Shown: positions 47,607 through 58,637 of the stretch, piece by piece
Numbering within the stretch: the stretch's first letter is position 1
Layout of the letters: each line of letters begins with the position of its first letter
Source: Cephalotus follicularis
Lineage: Eukaryota; Streptophyta; Magnoliopsida; Oxalidales; Cephalotaceae
Length of the DNA stretch: 64,000 nucleotides
Reading direction: 5' to 3'
NCBI GenBank assembly: GCA_001972305.1
Contig: BDDD01000357.1
Span: forward strand, 31,081 to 95,080
Notes under the pieces: generated by a model
Database searches by the model: none
What the model was told of the DNA's origin: nothing
Seen by the model: only the letters and a program-made list of their open reading frames with translations
Translations under genes and position numbers: made by a program

Positions 47607-48275
47607 CTACCGATTATCTTCTTTATGGACCAAGGCATAGGCCTGTTGAAGGGTAGGAAGAGGATCCTTTTGTAGAATGTTATGACGAACAATATCAAAT
47701 TCCGGATTCAAACCCATAAGAAACTGATATACACATTTCTTATCTTCCTTCTTTTGAAGCCGAACAACGACATCCGCAACAAGCCCCTCATAAGTATCAT
47801 CATAAACTTCGAGCTCCTGACACAAACTGCGTAGCTCTGAGAAATACACACTAACTGACATACTTCCTTGTTGAAGTTCCTGAATCTTTTCCATCAATTT
47901 ATAAATCTAAACATCATTACTTGTCTCAGAGTAAGTATCCTTGACCGATATCCAAATATCATGTGTTGTTTGCATAAAAACATACTATTTACGAATACCA
48001 CCAGTCATGTGATTCAAAAGAAATACCTTGACAGAGGCATCTTCAGCCAACCATCTCAAGACAACCACTAGGGGAGCAGTGGGTTTTCGTTTCTCCCCTA
48101 TGAGAAAACCAGTACATTCTCCGAATGCAATACTGATCATCATAGATTGTGATCATAGTAGGTAATTAAGACCATCAAACTGAACCGAACTGACGGGGAA
48201 GAGAAATTTTTCATATTTTCGCCCGGTGTCGGAGGAAAGAGAATCATCCTTATTACCCTATTTTTCCGAAGCCAT
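47607..48275 (-). pseudogene. Element I Gag
   Basis: Start near 48275 (MASEK then a TAG). VSSVQFDGLNYLL leads to LEDASVKV-like and IWISVKDTYSETSND blocks. An open 96-codon stretch 47897-47607 (MEKIQELQQGSMSVSVYFSE, FLMGLNPEFDIVRHNIL) ends in a stop. The C-terminal zinc knuckle is not present before J. Confidence 0.78.
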
Positions 48276-48502
48276 TACTGCTACTTGATAATAACTCGAG
48301 ATGGAAAGGGAATAAAAGGGATTATGATCTAATTAGATCATAAAAAAGAAAAAAATGGACCTGTTTTAGGCTGAGGTAAGGCCAAAGTAAAAATGGGACG
48401 AGGTTGTCCAAGAGAGTTGTCTAAGAGGTTGTCTGAGATGGTAGATGACAGCAGTGCAACAGGTTTAGGGTGGGGAAAGCTAAGAATTTCGCTTTGATAC
48501 CA

Positions 48503-48763
48503 TGAAGAATAAGAGAGAAGTTTTTGGAATGGATTGATGTCTATTTCCTAGAGCATCATCGAGTATTTATGTTAGTAGAGGAATCAATCAAGTACAATTA
48601 GATCCCTATAATTAAGGAATCAATATCCCTATAATTAAGGAATCAATTACCTATAATTAGATCCCTAAAAACATGCTATCCCAATAATTAGTCCTATAAT
48701 CATGGGAACTAATCATGGGTCAATTATAACAAATATTCAACACTTACTGGCTGTACACTAACA
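48503..48763 (-). repeat. Element I 5' LTR
   Basis: 261 bp, TGAAGAATAAGAG to ACACTAACA on the + strand. It includes three direct copies of CCCTATAATTA-like words near 48604-48660. Single copy only. Confidence 0.7.
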
Positions 48764-48870
48764 TTCAACACAAAATAAACCAAAATGATAGACTTATATC
48801 TATTACTAGTAAACAAACGACATTTGACATCTAACTATTACATTGATTACTGCACTGATCATAAATCTTC

Positions 48871-49332
48871 CTACTTCATGATGAAATCCCTGTATTTGAT
48901 TGGTTTTGTTCTTGTTCTCTTGCTGCCAAGTGCATCCTTCCCATCCTCCTTCTCAGTTTGCTCTTTGACTTCCTTCCCAAGGTTCAGGTTGTTACTAGCA
49001 ATCATATCAATACCACCCCCATTGAAATTGACCTTGTCCTCAAGGTCGATCTCCAAATCTTCCTAAGAAGTGTCTTCTGGCATTAATACCTTCCATTGAA
49101 TCAACACTTGTGTGATTTCCTTGCCATTGAACATGGTCTTCCTGTTATCCAAAACTGCCAGAGGAGCAAGCAGTGGTTGATTATCAATGCTTTCTGGTGG
49201 CAATGCTAGTGAAATGAGTGGAGGAACGTCACCATGGAAGGGTTTGAGTTGTGAAATATGAAATTCTGGATGTATTTTGCTGGTAGATGGCAACAGGTCC
49301 TACTTTCTGAATCACCTGGAAGGGACCATAAT
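48871..49332 (-). pseudogene. Element H C-terminal integrase tail (chromodomain-like)
   Basis: FHISQLKPFHGDVPPL (near 49250) is the conserved gypsy integrase tail. LIQWKVLMPEDTS (near 49070-49110) resembles the chromodomain-type end that targets some gypsy elements to heterochromatin. After a TAA at 49063-49065 a Lys/Glu-rich tail follows to 48871. It continues the frame interrupted by the solo LTR. Confidence 0.75.
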
Positions 49333-50617
49333 TGTCACACCCCATTTCCATAAGACAACAATAAAGCGGTAATAGCAATCAACATAACATTATTCAGCTT
49401 ATGCAATTTTACGAATAAATTAAAAACTTTCAATAGCGGAAGCAATATAATAATTCAAGCTGAATTTATATACGCATCACGCATCTCATACTACGTGATG
49501 CCAATTTGTTTATTACAATAACCAACATCATTGTCGATTGCTCTCAGAACGGAGCGTGATTATAAATGCGATTACAAAACACCGTTATCCAGGATAAACA
49601 TGTTATCCTTTAAGTACAAATCCCAAATATAAATAACCATTGTTCATTGTTCGAAATTAAAATACAAGAGATGACATCTCAGTCTTCTCTTCAATCCAGG
49701 TGCGCGCAGCTATAATACCCGCTGCCTCAATCTGTAATAGTAGGGGGTTAGCCTTTGTCCTCACTCGGCTAAGTAGCAAGTCATAAATACAATTTGGAAT
49801 CCAAGATAATGAATGTCATGTAATGTATCCAATCGTGGATGCAATACATAGTATCCAATAATAATACATATATATTTATGTATATACATGTATAATGCCA
49901 ACAGAGCAAACATGCTGAATGGCTACAATCCAACAATCCAATATGCAGACAAGTGCTACGAAGACATCGCCACCTCCTGGCCCCAATGTTGTACTCCTCA
50001 CTCCGGTCCCGACTCCCGGACAACACGAAGCAGGCCACAATCCAATGTTACTAGCACGTAGCTAAGTAACCAATCCACCATAGGTAACTCTAGCCAACTC
50101 CTGGCACCTAGAGAGAAACCCGTCATTAGCCGGCCATGGCAACCTCCACCACGCGACTAATAGCACAATCCACACACAATCCAATCTCAAGTCATTTATA
50201 AAAATAAATACTTGAAAACATATATATTTGCCAATATATAATACAATCCGATTTCCAAGTAAAATATGCATCATAGAATACTTGAAACAACATATTTATT
50301 CAAAATATGTAACAATCATTTCTAAACGGCATGATTATTCAAAACATGCATCAATCCCTTTTATAAAACTGCATTTTTGTTTGAATATAAGAGTTTATAT
50401 AAAATAATGATTTGTAATAATTCATGTGCGCAACTCCCTAAAAATGACAAATCATTTTTAAAGCATTAACAATCCAACTCACACAACAATCCACAATCCA
50501 AACCCAACATAATGCAAGTGCAATGCAAACATATGCGCAACGCACCTAGAGTCGTTCCTAGGGTCGTTTCGGAGCTTACGGGTCCAATCCAAGTAAGACC
50601 ATTCAAAACAGGAGGAT

Positions 50618-51040
50618 AAGCGTCGACGCTTATCCTCTGGACGTCGACGCTTATCACCTCAAAGCGTCAACATTACGTGTGTTCAATCCCAGGTGTGGCA
50701 GAACCAAAGGCGTCGACGTTTTGCCAATGACGTCGACGTCTTTATGATATCAGGTGGTATCGCCAGTCTCGATCTCCAGGGGAAATTCAACCCCCAACCC
50801 ACATGTGATCTCATACCGTTCCATATAGGCGCAGTACGCACAACAGGTTGTCATTACATGCAACCAGTTCATCAAACCATCAACGATTCATGCATTCCAT
50901 AAGTAGATATTGCATGCAAACCATAACAAATATCCCAGTTCTGCAATTGTTCTTATAAGGCGTCGACATTTTCTTTAGATGTCAACGCCTTTTTCCTTTA
51001 ACACACAAGGGCGTCGACTCTTAACGTAAGCGTTGACGCT
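50618..51040. repeat. Palindrome cluster a in solo LTR 2
   Basis: Perfect GCGTCGACGC occurs at 50620. Variants lie at 50641 (ACGTCGACGC), 50710 and 50730 (CGTCGACGT), 50960 (GCGTCGACAT), 51010 (GCGTCGACTC) and 51030 (GCGTTGACGC). The first two are 21 bases apart. Confidence 0.85.
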
Positions 51041-51817
51041 TAAATAGCCCAGAACAGCCATTATCGTCATTCTAACCAAGACAGGGGAAGAACAATCCAA
51101 TTCATCATGCAAATCCAGTTCGATTATTGACTTAGATTACACATGCATGGTCACTTGCATGTCACAGTAGCCATAACAACAATCCATCAATCCAAATTCG
51201 CCAAAAAAAAAAAACAGTAACAATTCATGCATAATATCAATGGCACGAACATTAACTTTAACACCAAATTTGCAGGTATAAGATCACTACAATCCCCTAC
51301 CTTTTTGTTCCAAGTTAGGAACTAGAATGTCCACCCCTTTAAGTCCTAGAACCGGCCACAGTAGCTCCAAGGTTCGTCCACAGTTGCAAGCCTTCAATTC
51401 CAAGCTCCCAGGTTCAACAATGGTGGAAGTGTTTATCTCTCCTCCCTGCTTTTCTTTTCTTTGATTTTACTCAGGTGTTTAGCCGAACCAATGGGGAGGA
51501 GAGGAGCATTTATGCCATGGAAACTCTCTCCTTCCTTCACTATTCCCGTTGCATGCATTTCCCAGGCTCCATTTCCCCATTTCCCAGTTCTGTTCTCTTC
51601 CCTTTCTTTTCTGCAATTCCAGGTGAGGAAGACACCTCCCTTTGCATGTAAAAGGTTGAGGACATGTTTTGGTGCATGCCTGGTAACACACCAGCATGTT
51701 CAACACGCCACGTTTTGCGTCTCAAGGTGCCTGCAAAGTGATCCTAATTGTTTCCCCATGCACGTTTCCTGTCAACAGAATAACGTGCCCGACATTCGAT
51801 GCTAAGCGTTTTGTCTC

Positions 51818-51916
51818 AAAGGCGTCGATGCTTTCAATAGGCGTCGACGTGCATGTTCATGCACTTACGTGCGCCTTCGTCCCATAGGCGCCGACGCTCT
51901 TGTAAGGCGTCGACGC
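51818..51916. repeat. Palindrome cluster b in solo LTR 2
   Basis: Variants occur at 51821 (GCGTCGATGC), 51841 (GCGTCGACGT) and 51887 (GCGCCGACGC). A perfect copy is at 51907. First spacing 20 bases and last spacing 20 bases. Confidence 0.85.
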
Positions 51917-52116
51917 GTTTTGCCCAAAACTGCGCCGTTTCACTTCAAATTGCACTTTTAACATTTCTTTAATATTCCTCTCCCAAAATCAACGTATTTA
52001 GAGTTTGAAAAACATCATCAAAGTCGGGAATTTCCACTATTCTTATTAATGCAATAATAAGATTACATTAAAATTAAAATATTACAACTTGTGAAAATCC
52101 CGGGCATTACAATAAT

Positions 52117-53229
52117 CCTTCTTTCTCAGTTTATGATGGATCTTCAATGCTACTGATCCTCGCCTGTATGGTTGAAGTTTTAACAAAACAAATCTCCTTC
52201 CTCTAATTCCAGTTGATGCCTGTGTTTATCTGTTTGCTGTTTCATCTTGCCTTGGTTCTGTTGTAAATTGGCCTTCAATTGCTGTACTATCTCAGTTCTG
52301 CTGCTAAGTTCCTGGTCTACAGCTTCCAATGAAGATGAACCCCTTATATACATTGGGATAGTAGTGGGAGCTCTGCCATATAAAGCTTCAAATGGGGTCA
52401 TGTTAATGGAGTTATGATGAGAAGCATTATAAGCAAATTTTACCCAAGACAAGTACTTGACCCATTGATTAGGCTGCTCATGAGCAAAAGCCCTGAGATA
52501 GTGTTCTAGGCTTCTGTTAACCACTTCAGTTTGCCCATCAGTTGGGGGATGATAAGCAGAACTAAATTTTAAAGTAGTTTCACTGAGTTCGAAAAGTTGT
52601 TGCTAGAAATGACTAAATAATATAGGGTCCCTAGATGATAGACCTAGGGAACCCATGCAACTTGATCACCATAGATACAAACAAGGCTGCAACTTTCACT
52701 GCAGTAAAACCAGAAGTTAAAGTTCCAAAGTGAGCAAATTTTGAAAGCCTATCAACCACTACCAAGATCATTGAATATCCTTGAGATACAGGTAATGCAG
52801 TAATAAAATCCATGCTAACATCTCCCCATACTTGCTCAGGTACAGATAAGGGTTGTAGAAGGCCATAATACTTAGCTGTGGAGTACTTGGTATGTTGGCA
52901 TTCCAGACACTCCTGAACATATTTGGCCACATCTGTCCTCATCACTGGCCAAAAAAATTTGCAGATAGTCTCTTGAAAGTCTTTAGGACCCCAAAATGCC
53001 CTCCCACGCCATGGAATTCATGTATCAATCTGGTTTTGAGGATTGAGGATGAGCCAACTCTGAGTTTCCCTTTGTAGAAAAGTAACCCATCTCTGAGTAT
53101 AGTCACATGCCATCTTGCTCCTGTGGTAATCTGCTGTTGAATTTGTAGTAGTTCTTCATCAGCCACATTTTCTTTCCTTAGGTCCTCCTCTATATCCACT
53201 GTTACTGCAATGAAAGGGAGAAATAACAA
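52117..53229 (-). pseudogene. Element H integrase
   Basis: The zinc-binding part is near 53020 and 52890 (HEFHGVGGHFGVLKTFKRL; CLECQHTKYS). A frameshift at a T run near 52957 separates the two. The core has VSMDFITALPVSQGYSMILV (first Asp, near 52810), then a TAG near 52638 in place of the second Asp region (normally SDRD). TDGQTEVVNRSLEHYLRAF (Glu, near 52510) follows. The conserved NQWVKYLSWVKFAYNASHH block runs on to 52180. Two lesions make it non-functional. Confidence 0.84.
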
Positions 53230-53235
53230 CTGGAG

Positions 53236-53694
53236 CTAGGCTTCATCAACTTGATCTTGTAAGATTGGCTTCCTGGAAAGGGCATCTGCAACCGTATTAT
53301 CTTTGCCAGGCTTGTACGCAATACTGTAATTGAACCCCAATAAATTGCAGAGATATTGATGCTGCTCTGGAGTTTGAATGACCTGATTCATCAAATTCTT
53401 GAGGCTTCTATGATCTGTCTTAATCACAAAGGATCTCCCCAATAAATACTGCCTCCACTTCTTCACTGCGTCTGTAATAGCAAACAACTTTGTTACATAG
53501 GTAGAAGAACTCCTCATTCTAAGTGATATTTTCTTACTGAAGTAAGATACGAGATGGTTTTGCTGACTAAGAACAACTCCTACTCCAGTACCAGATGCAT
53601 CAGTTTCAATCTCAAAGGGTTGATTGAAGTCTGGTAAGGTCAATACTGGTACACTAACCATAGCATCCTTTAAAGCTTCTGTAGAAGAAATTAG
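53236..53694 (-). pseudogene. Element H RNase H
   Basis: A 141-codon minus frame contains the gypsy RNase H core: PFEIETDASGTGVGVVLSQQ (first Asp), KLFAITDAVKKWRQYLLG (Glu), FVIKTDHRSLKNLM (Asp) and KDNTVADALSRKP (last Asp). All expected catalytic residues are visible. RT is cut at its C-terminal side by element G at 53695. Confidence 0.87.
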
Positions 53695-53806
53695 TGAAAC
53701 TTAATTTATTGATATTATGCTGAACAGGAAAGACACATATATAGGTTTATTACATGGATGTGGGCCTCTTAGCTAAGCCCAACTTGTAAATAAAATACTA
53801 ACGACA
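53695..53806 (-). repeat. Element G 3' LTR
   Basis: 112 bp on the + strand from TGAAACTTAATTT to ACTAACGACA. The minus-strand orientation is proved by RNase H ending next to it. Confidence 0.78.
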
Positions 53807-53811
53807 ACACT

Positions 53812-54225
53812 TCAAGTTGGGGCATACATATCATATAGTCCTAACTGATGACAAATATAAGACACTCGACTATTACGGAGAGGCTTGGTGAAGATGTCTG
53901 TTAGTTGTTCTTCTGAACGAGTATGGACTAATTTAAGTTCCCCGCAGTTAACTTTTTCACGAACAAAATGACAATCCATTTCAATGTGCTTTGTCCGTTC
54001 ATGAAACACTGAATTACTAGCAATATGCATCGCAGATTGGTTATCACAGTGAAGCGTAGATGGCCTGGTCACATAAAATCCAATCTCAGCCAATAACATA
54101 TGAATCCATTGTAATTCTCCAGTCACATTAGCCATGGCGCGATACTCAGCCTTTGCACTAGAGCGAGAAACAACAGATTGTTTCTTGCTTTTCCAGGACA
54201 CAAGGTTTCCACCAAGAAAACACAA
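53812..54225 (-). pseudogene. Element G RNase H end
   Basis: A minus frame of 137 codons with SAKAEYRAMANVTGELQWIH, LHCDNQSAMHIASNSVFHER and [14 protein letters not shown]. It overlaps the RT frame of 55688-54123 by about 100 bases because of a single frameshift. Confidence 0.86.
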
Positions 54226-55688
54226 TACCCTGAAGTAGACCGACGATTAACCGGATATCCAGCCCAATCTGCATCTGAATAACCTGTCACCTCTAAACAA
54301 TCAGGGTCAGAATAACCAGCAATATGAAGGTGTCCTCTATCACAAAATATCAGTCCTCGACCAGGAGCTCCTTTCAAATATCGAACAATATGAAGGACTG
54401 CCTGCCAATGAGTAGTACGAGGAGCACTCATAAATTGACTTACCACACTCACAACAAATGAAATATCTGGTCGAGTAATAGTGAGATAGTTCAATTTGCC
54501 CACTAAGCGTCGATATTTCTCAGGATCATGAAGAAGCCTACCTTTCTCATTATCCAACTTTACAAGAGGATCCATCTGACTATCACTAGGCTTACAATCA
54601 CTCAGACTTGCATCACTCAAGATATCAAGAGTGTATTTCCTTTGACACAGAGCAATACCAACTTCCGAATATGAAACTTCAATACCTAGAAAGTAACGGA
54701 GACGACCCAAGTCTTTAGTATTAAATTTTTGTTTCAAAAACTGCTTGAATCGTTGTATACCTCCATCAGCACTTCCGGTAATAATAATATCATCAACATA
54801 AACAAGAAGAATCACACACCCAACTGAAGAGGTCATACTAAACAAAGAGTGATCAACACTACATCGTCGCATACCAAAACCAATCACAACATCACTAAAT
54901 TTGCCAAACCAAGCACGGGGAGATTGTTTCAAACCATAAAGAGCCTTCCGAAGTCGGCAAACCTTCTCCCCCTGAGCAACAAACCCGGGAGGTTGCTCCA
55001 TATAAACCTCTTCTTTAAGATCGCCTTGAAGGAAGGCATTCTTGACATCCAACTGATGCAAGGTCCAGCGAAAACGAGCAGCCAAACAAATCATAATATG
55101 AACGGATGGAATCTTAGCCACTGGAGAAAAGGTCTCATCATAATCAATGCCATAAGTCTGGGTATAACCCTTTGCAACAAGACGAGCCTTTAAACGTGCT
55201 ATTGTACCATATGGGTGATGTTTGACAGTAAACACCCAATGACACCCAACCAATTGTTTAACGGGGGGTAAAGTAACAAGATCCCAAGTCTGATTATCAT
55301 GCAAAGCATTCATCTCTTCCTCCATAGCTCGGGTCCACCCAGAATGAGTGAGTGCTTCCTGCACACTACGAGGCACAAACACAGAAGCCAGAGAAGAGAT
55401 AAAGGCACTCATATCAGGAGAGAGATTGGTATAAGAGACAGAGTGAGAAAGAGGATACCGAGAACCTGTATGGGAACGAGTATGATGTGCAATGGGTGAC
55501 TCGGTAGACACAAGAGCAGGTGGATCAGGGACGACCGCCAGTGGTGGTGGGACTGATCGTGGACGTCGAGAGTATACCTGTAAGGGTAACGGTTCAGGCT
55601 GAGGGATCAGCACTAGTAAAGAATCATCTATGGAAGGCTCTGGCTGAGAAGCATTATTGTAATACGTCTGATTCTCAAAGAAAGTCAC
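54123..55688 (-). CDS. Element G reverse transcriptase and RNase H (521-codon open stretch)
   Basis: The minus frame carries the linker, then [75 protein letters not shown] and [16 protein letters not shown] with its YVDD box (near 54800). [17 protein letters not shown] and the start of RNase H ([19 protein letters not shown]) follow. It has no internal stop, so the catalytic part looks intact. The Met near 55688 is internal to pol. It is the best preserved RT in the window. Confidence 0.87.
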   Translation of the reverse strand: MTFFENQTYYNNASQPEPSIDDSLLVLIPQPEPLPLQVYSRRPRSVPPPLAVVPDPPALVSTESPIAHHTRSHTGSRYPLSHSVSYTNLSPDMSAFISSLASVFVPRSVQEALTHSGWTRAMEEEMNALHDNQTWDLVTLPPVKQLVGCHWVFTVKHHPYGTIARLKARLVAKGYTQTYGIDYDETFSPVAKIPSVHIMICLAARFRWTLHQLDVKNAFLQGDLKEEVYMEQPPGFVAQGEKVCRLRKALYGLKQSPRAWFGKFSDVVIGFGMRRCSVDHSLFSMTSSVGCVILLVYVDDIIITGSADGGIQRFKQFLKQKFNTKDLGRLRYFLGIEVSYSEVGIALCQRKYTLDILSDASLSDCKPSDSQMDPLVKLDNEKGRLLHDPEKYRRLVGKLNYLTITRPDISFVVSVVSQFMSAPRTTHWQAVLHIVRYLKGAPGRGLIFCDRGHLHIAGYSDPDCLEVTGYSDADWAGYPVNRRSTSGYCVFLVETLCPGKARNNLLFLALVQRLSIAPWLM

Positions 55689-55706
55689 ATCAGCAGAAAC
55701 ATATAC

Positions 55707-56639
55707 TCAAGGTCGACATGGATTATAATAAACGTATCCCTTTTGAGTGTGGGAGTAACCAACAAACACACATTTTTCGGCTCTAGAAGACAATTTGTCC
55801 AACCCGGGATCCAATGAATGTACAAAGCAAACACAACCAAAGATGCGAGGACAAACGGTCCACTTTGGAACATGATAAACAGACGGTAAAGATAAAGATG
55901 AACTCAAAGATACAAAACCTGTACCGGCAACCTTGGACTTAGAACCATCCGCCAATGTAACAGAGGTAGAAGAACCGGAAGATATGGTGGAAAAGAGGTT
56001 TTGATCTCCAGTCATATGATGGGTAGCCCCGGAATCGATGATCCAAGGGCGAGAAGAACCATATAAGAGACAAGCAGGATTAGGCTTACTGTGTTGTGCA
56101 AAAGTAGCAGCAGGAGCAGAATCACCAGGAGGTTGGGACCGAATCATCGCATCATACTCAGCACGGGTCAACTGTAAGGTCATCATCCCAGAAGAAGGAT
56201 CTGAAGTAGGAGGGAACTCATTAGAGGCTCCAAGAGATGCCTGCAAACCTCGCAATTCAGGGTGAAGATCATAACAATAGTCCACCATATGACCATCACT
56301 CTGACAGTGGGTACAAAAACGACCAAATTTGGGTGCTCGAGAACTACCAATACTACCTCCTCGAGGGACACCATTGCTACGGCCTCTACTATCAAAACCC
56401 CAACGACCACGAGTATTACCACGACCTCGACTACTCCGACCTCCACGAGCAACCATAGCACTACTGTCAGAAACCAGAGACGATGAACTTTGCGGAGCAT
56501 GTAGACTAACTCGAGAATACACCTCCTCAATGGTGGGTAGGGTACCGGTAGATATAAGCTGCTGTCGAAGAGCATGATGCTTAGAATCAAGACCACGAAG
56601 AAACAACAATGATAACATATCGGCCTCTCGTTTCTCCAT
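55707..56639 (-). pseudogene. Element G Gag C-terminus and protease joined to integrase tail
   Basis: The minus frame carries the Gag region (FLRGLDSKHHALRQQLIS), an Arg/Gly-rich stretch and the zinc knuckle FCTHCQSDGHMVDYCYD. Then comes the protease WIIDSGATHHMTGD with [15 protein letters not shown]. At SVYHVP it jumps directly to [15 protein letters not shown], so the pre-integrase zinc domain and the whole integrase core are deleted in frame. A TGA at 55707-55709 separates it from the RT frame. Confidence 0.86.
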
Positions 56640-57131
56640 ATCAGCAACAGTGGCGGCAGGAGGAAAATACGACTGGAGACGCTAAACCAATGAGGCAAAC
56701 CGAGCATAATAATCAACAATACTGGCACCATTTTGGCTTTTGCCAAAGAGAGAGAGCCAAGCGTCACACACCCTACTCATATTGTTCTGTCATGAATACA
56801 AAAGAGTACATTTTTCCCAAATAGCACGAGCTGTAGGACAAGACACAAATAAATGTTTTATAAAATCTATCATACAACCCCACAACAAAGTTCTCAACCC
56901 AGCATCTGTGACCTTCCAAGCCTGTAATGCAGTAGTATCAGTCGGAGGAGTTGAATCAAGCCACTGAGAGTGATTACTAGCCTCAATGTAGGTACAGACT
57001 ACCACGGACCAGGTTGAATAATTCGTACCATCAAGTTTAGGTAATGTTGTATGTAATCCAGTGAGGCCATGAAGTACACTCTGTGAGGTACTAACAGAGT
57101 TGGAAATCATCTCAGATGCAGGAGACATCAT
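56640..57131 (-). pseudogene. Element G Gag N-terminus
   Basis: Start at 57131 (MMSPASEMISNSVSTSQSVL). LPKLDGTNYSTWSVVVCTYI and FVSCPTARAIWEKCTLLYS follow, then a stop near 56790 before the LFGKSQNGASIVDYYARF region. The adjoining leader (57132-57204) is short because F is inserted. Confidence 0.83.
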
Positions 57132-57204
57132 ATTCGCTTACAGTGACAAATCACTTGACAAAGTACACCAAACAGGAAACTACCACACCACACAATCAAG
57201 ACAC

Positions 57205-58637
57205 TGTTGGAACCTGGGAACGCAGCGGAAGAAAATAGTTTCAGGCAACTAGGGTTTAGGGTGACTAATTTTAAAAATCGGATTCCGACATAAAGAACAC
57301 CCAAAACCATTACCCAAAATTGTCCCAAGTTGGCCCAAGGATCACTAATTGGACATGTAAAAGTCCACATGGCCGATCCAAGCATAGGAGGGTTTGGTTG
57401 GCCTAGGATTTTCCAACCCCAAAAAGACCAACTAGGTGAATGGATAGGATTAGCACACTATACCCTTAACCCATACCCAAACTTTGTCTAACCCTTAAAA
57501 GGAGAGCTAGGGTTCGGCATAACCCTAGCCATAACATACAACCTGCATATAAACAAATCATCTAGAGCTTGGCAAAGCTCTAGGAACAACACACACACCA
57601 CTTCCACAAAGAAAGTAAAGGTGAAGGATGATAGAACTTACTTAAGGTCTTTACTCCTTCAACTTTGAGATTTCCTTCCTTTGAGCTCCAAGACTTTCAC
57701 CTTCACATTAATTGCTCCCCTTGGCACGGCAAAGAAGTTTTGTGAAGCTACTTGAAGTGAAGCTTATGTCCTAAAAAAACTAGACAATTGGAGATAGAGA
57801 TTTTTGTGTAATCTCCACCTACAATTGCTTTGGTATGGTAAGAGGAAGATAAGATGGCTTTTCTCCTTTTGAACAATGAAGTTCTAAGCATCCATGGTGA
57901 TGCTTTCTTCTTCAACAAACTAGAGAAGATGAAGAGAAGAGAAGAAAAGAGAGAGAGAGATCCCAATGTTAGAGAGTATCTTTTTTTTTTTTTTTAGAGA
58001 AAAAGAATTTTCTTCTTCTTTATAATGTTTGTTGTCATGTGATCTTTAATGTTTATGAAAATATCTTCACTCACATGTCTTCTAATCCAATTAGAAGATG
58101 ACAACTCACACCATTTCCACCTCTCCTTGGCAAGCCATGTGCTTTCATTTTAAGCCAAGCATTAGCTTGCTTCATGACTAAGTAAAGCATTACTTAATGG
58201 TTAAGTAATCTTTTGCTTAATGGCTAAGTAAACCTAGTTAACTCAAAATAACTAGTTAGTCATTACATAGTGACTTAGCCTCCAATTTAGGCCGGCCATA
58301 CCCTGGCTCACAAAGTTAGGGTTCAACCCTCTTTCTCTCCATGAAAAGTCAACTTTTCACAAATGACCAAAATACCCCTCGGCCCGGAATGATCTATTTA
58401 TGGTGCAGCTCGATTTCACTTCCTTTGAAATGAATAAAGTCTAGCAAAATAAATATTCATAGGCCAAGTAACACCTCCCAGGTGCTATCCTCTCACTCAA
58501 TGACATGTGCCCCGCACATATCAACATGATCCAAAAACAGAAGGGACCCGAAAGCCCGGTTGGATCCCGGTACGACTATAAGTTTCCCAGAACATCCCGG
58601 AGTTCTGCTACGACCACTTTAATAGTCCCTGACTAAT
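57205..58637 (-). repeat. Element F 3' LTR (right border approximate)
   Basis: It begins TGTTGGAACCTGGG on the + strand. It contains poly-T/A stretches near 57980 and no ORF. The right border is uncertain because the RNase H and purine tract are deleted. Confidence 0.8.

Larger units (their letters stand above)
47540..48763 (-). mobile_element. Element I: copia (-), 5' fragment
   Basis: The 5' LTR is 48503-48763 and the PBS complement GCTTTGATACCA is 48491-48502. A leader and gag follow to 47607, where J is inserted. No pol is present on the other side. Confidence 0.78.
49333..52111 (-). mobile_element. Solo LTR 2, Ty3/gypsy-type (2779 bp)
   Basis: It begins TGTCACACCCC and ends GGGCATTACA, flanked by ATAAT (49328-49332 and 52112-52116). 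It has no pol. It is inserted in the integrase tail of H and belongs to the same family as solo LTR 1. It carries palindrome motifs at 50620-51040 and 51818-51916. Confidence 0.88.
48764..53694 (-). mobile_element. Element H: Ty3/gypsy (-), RT to integrase, with solo LTR 2 inside
   Basis: Gypsy order on the minus strand: RT/RNase H (53694-53236), zinc-integrase (53229-52180), then the C-terminal region split by solo LTR 2 (49333-52111) and resumed at 49332-48871. The upstream RT, protease and gag are beyond element G. Its own LTRs are not seen. The gypsy assignment rests on integrase following RNase H. Confidence 0.85.
53695..57204 (-). mobile_element. Element G: copia (-), integrase core deleted, cut by F
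   Basis: The 3' LTR is 53695-53806 (minus TGTCGTTAG to TTTCA). RNase H and RT follow, then an abrupt protease-to-integrase-tail join, gag and leader. Element F is inserted at 57205, so the 5' LTR and PBS lie beyond the window. G itself is inserted in H. Confidence 0.86.

Noticed and set aside
850-51916. GCGTCGACGC as cloning linker or vector carry-over (contains the SalI site GTCGAC)
   Set aside because: Many decayed variants in different TE contexts, with CpG-type changes, rule out a linker artefact.
57205-57301. Telomere-like CTAGGGTTTAGGG in the F LTR
   Set aside because: Only two degenerate units; not an interstitial telomere array, though it resembles a telo-box.
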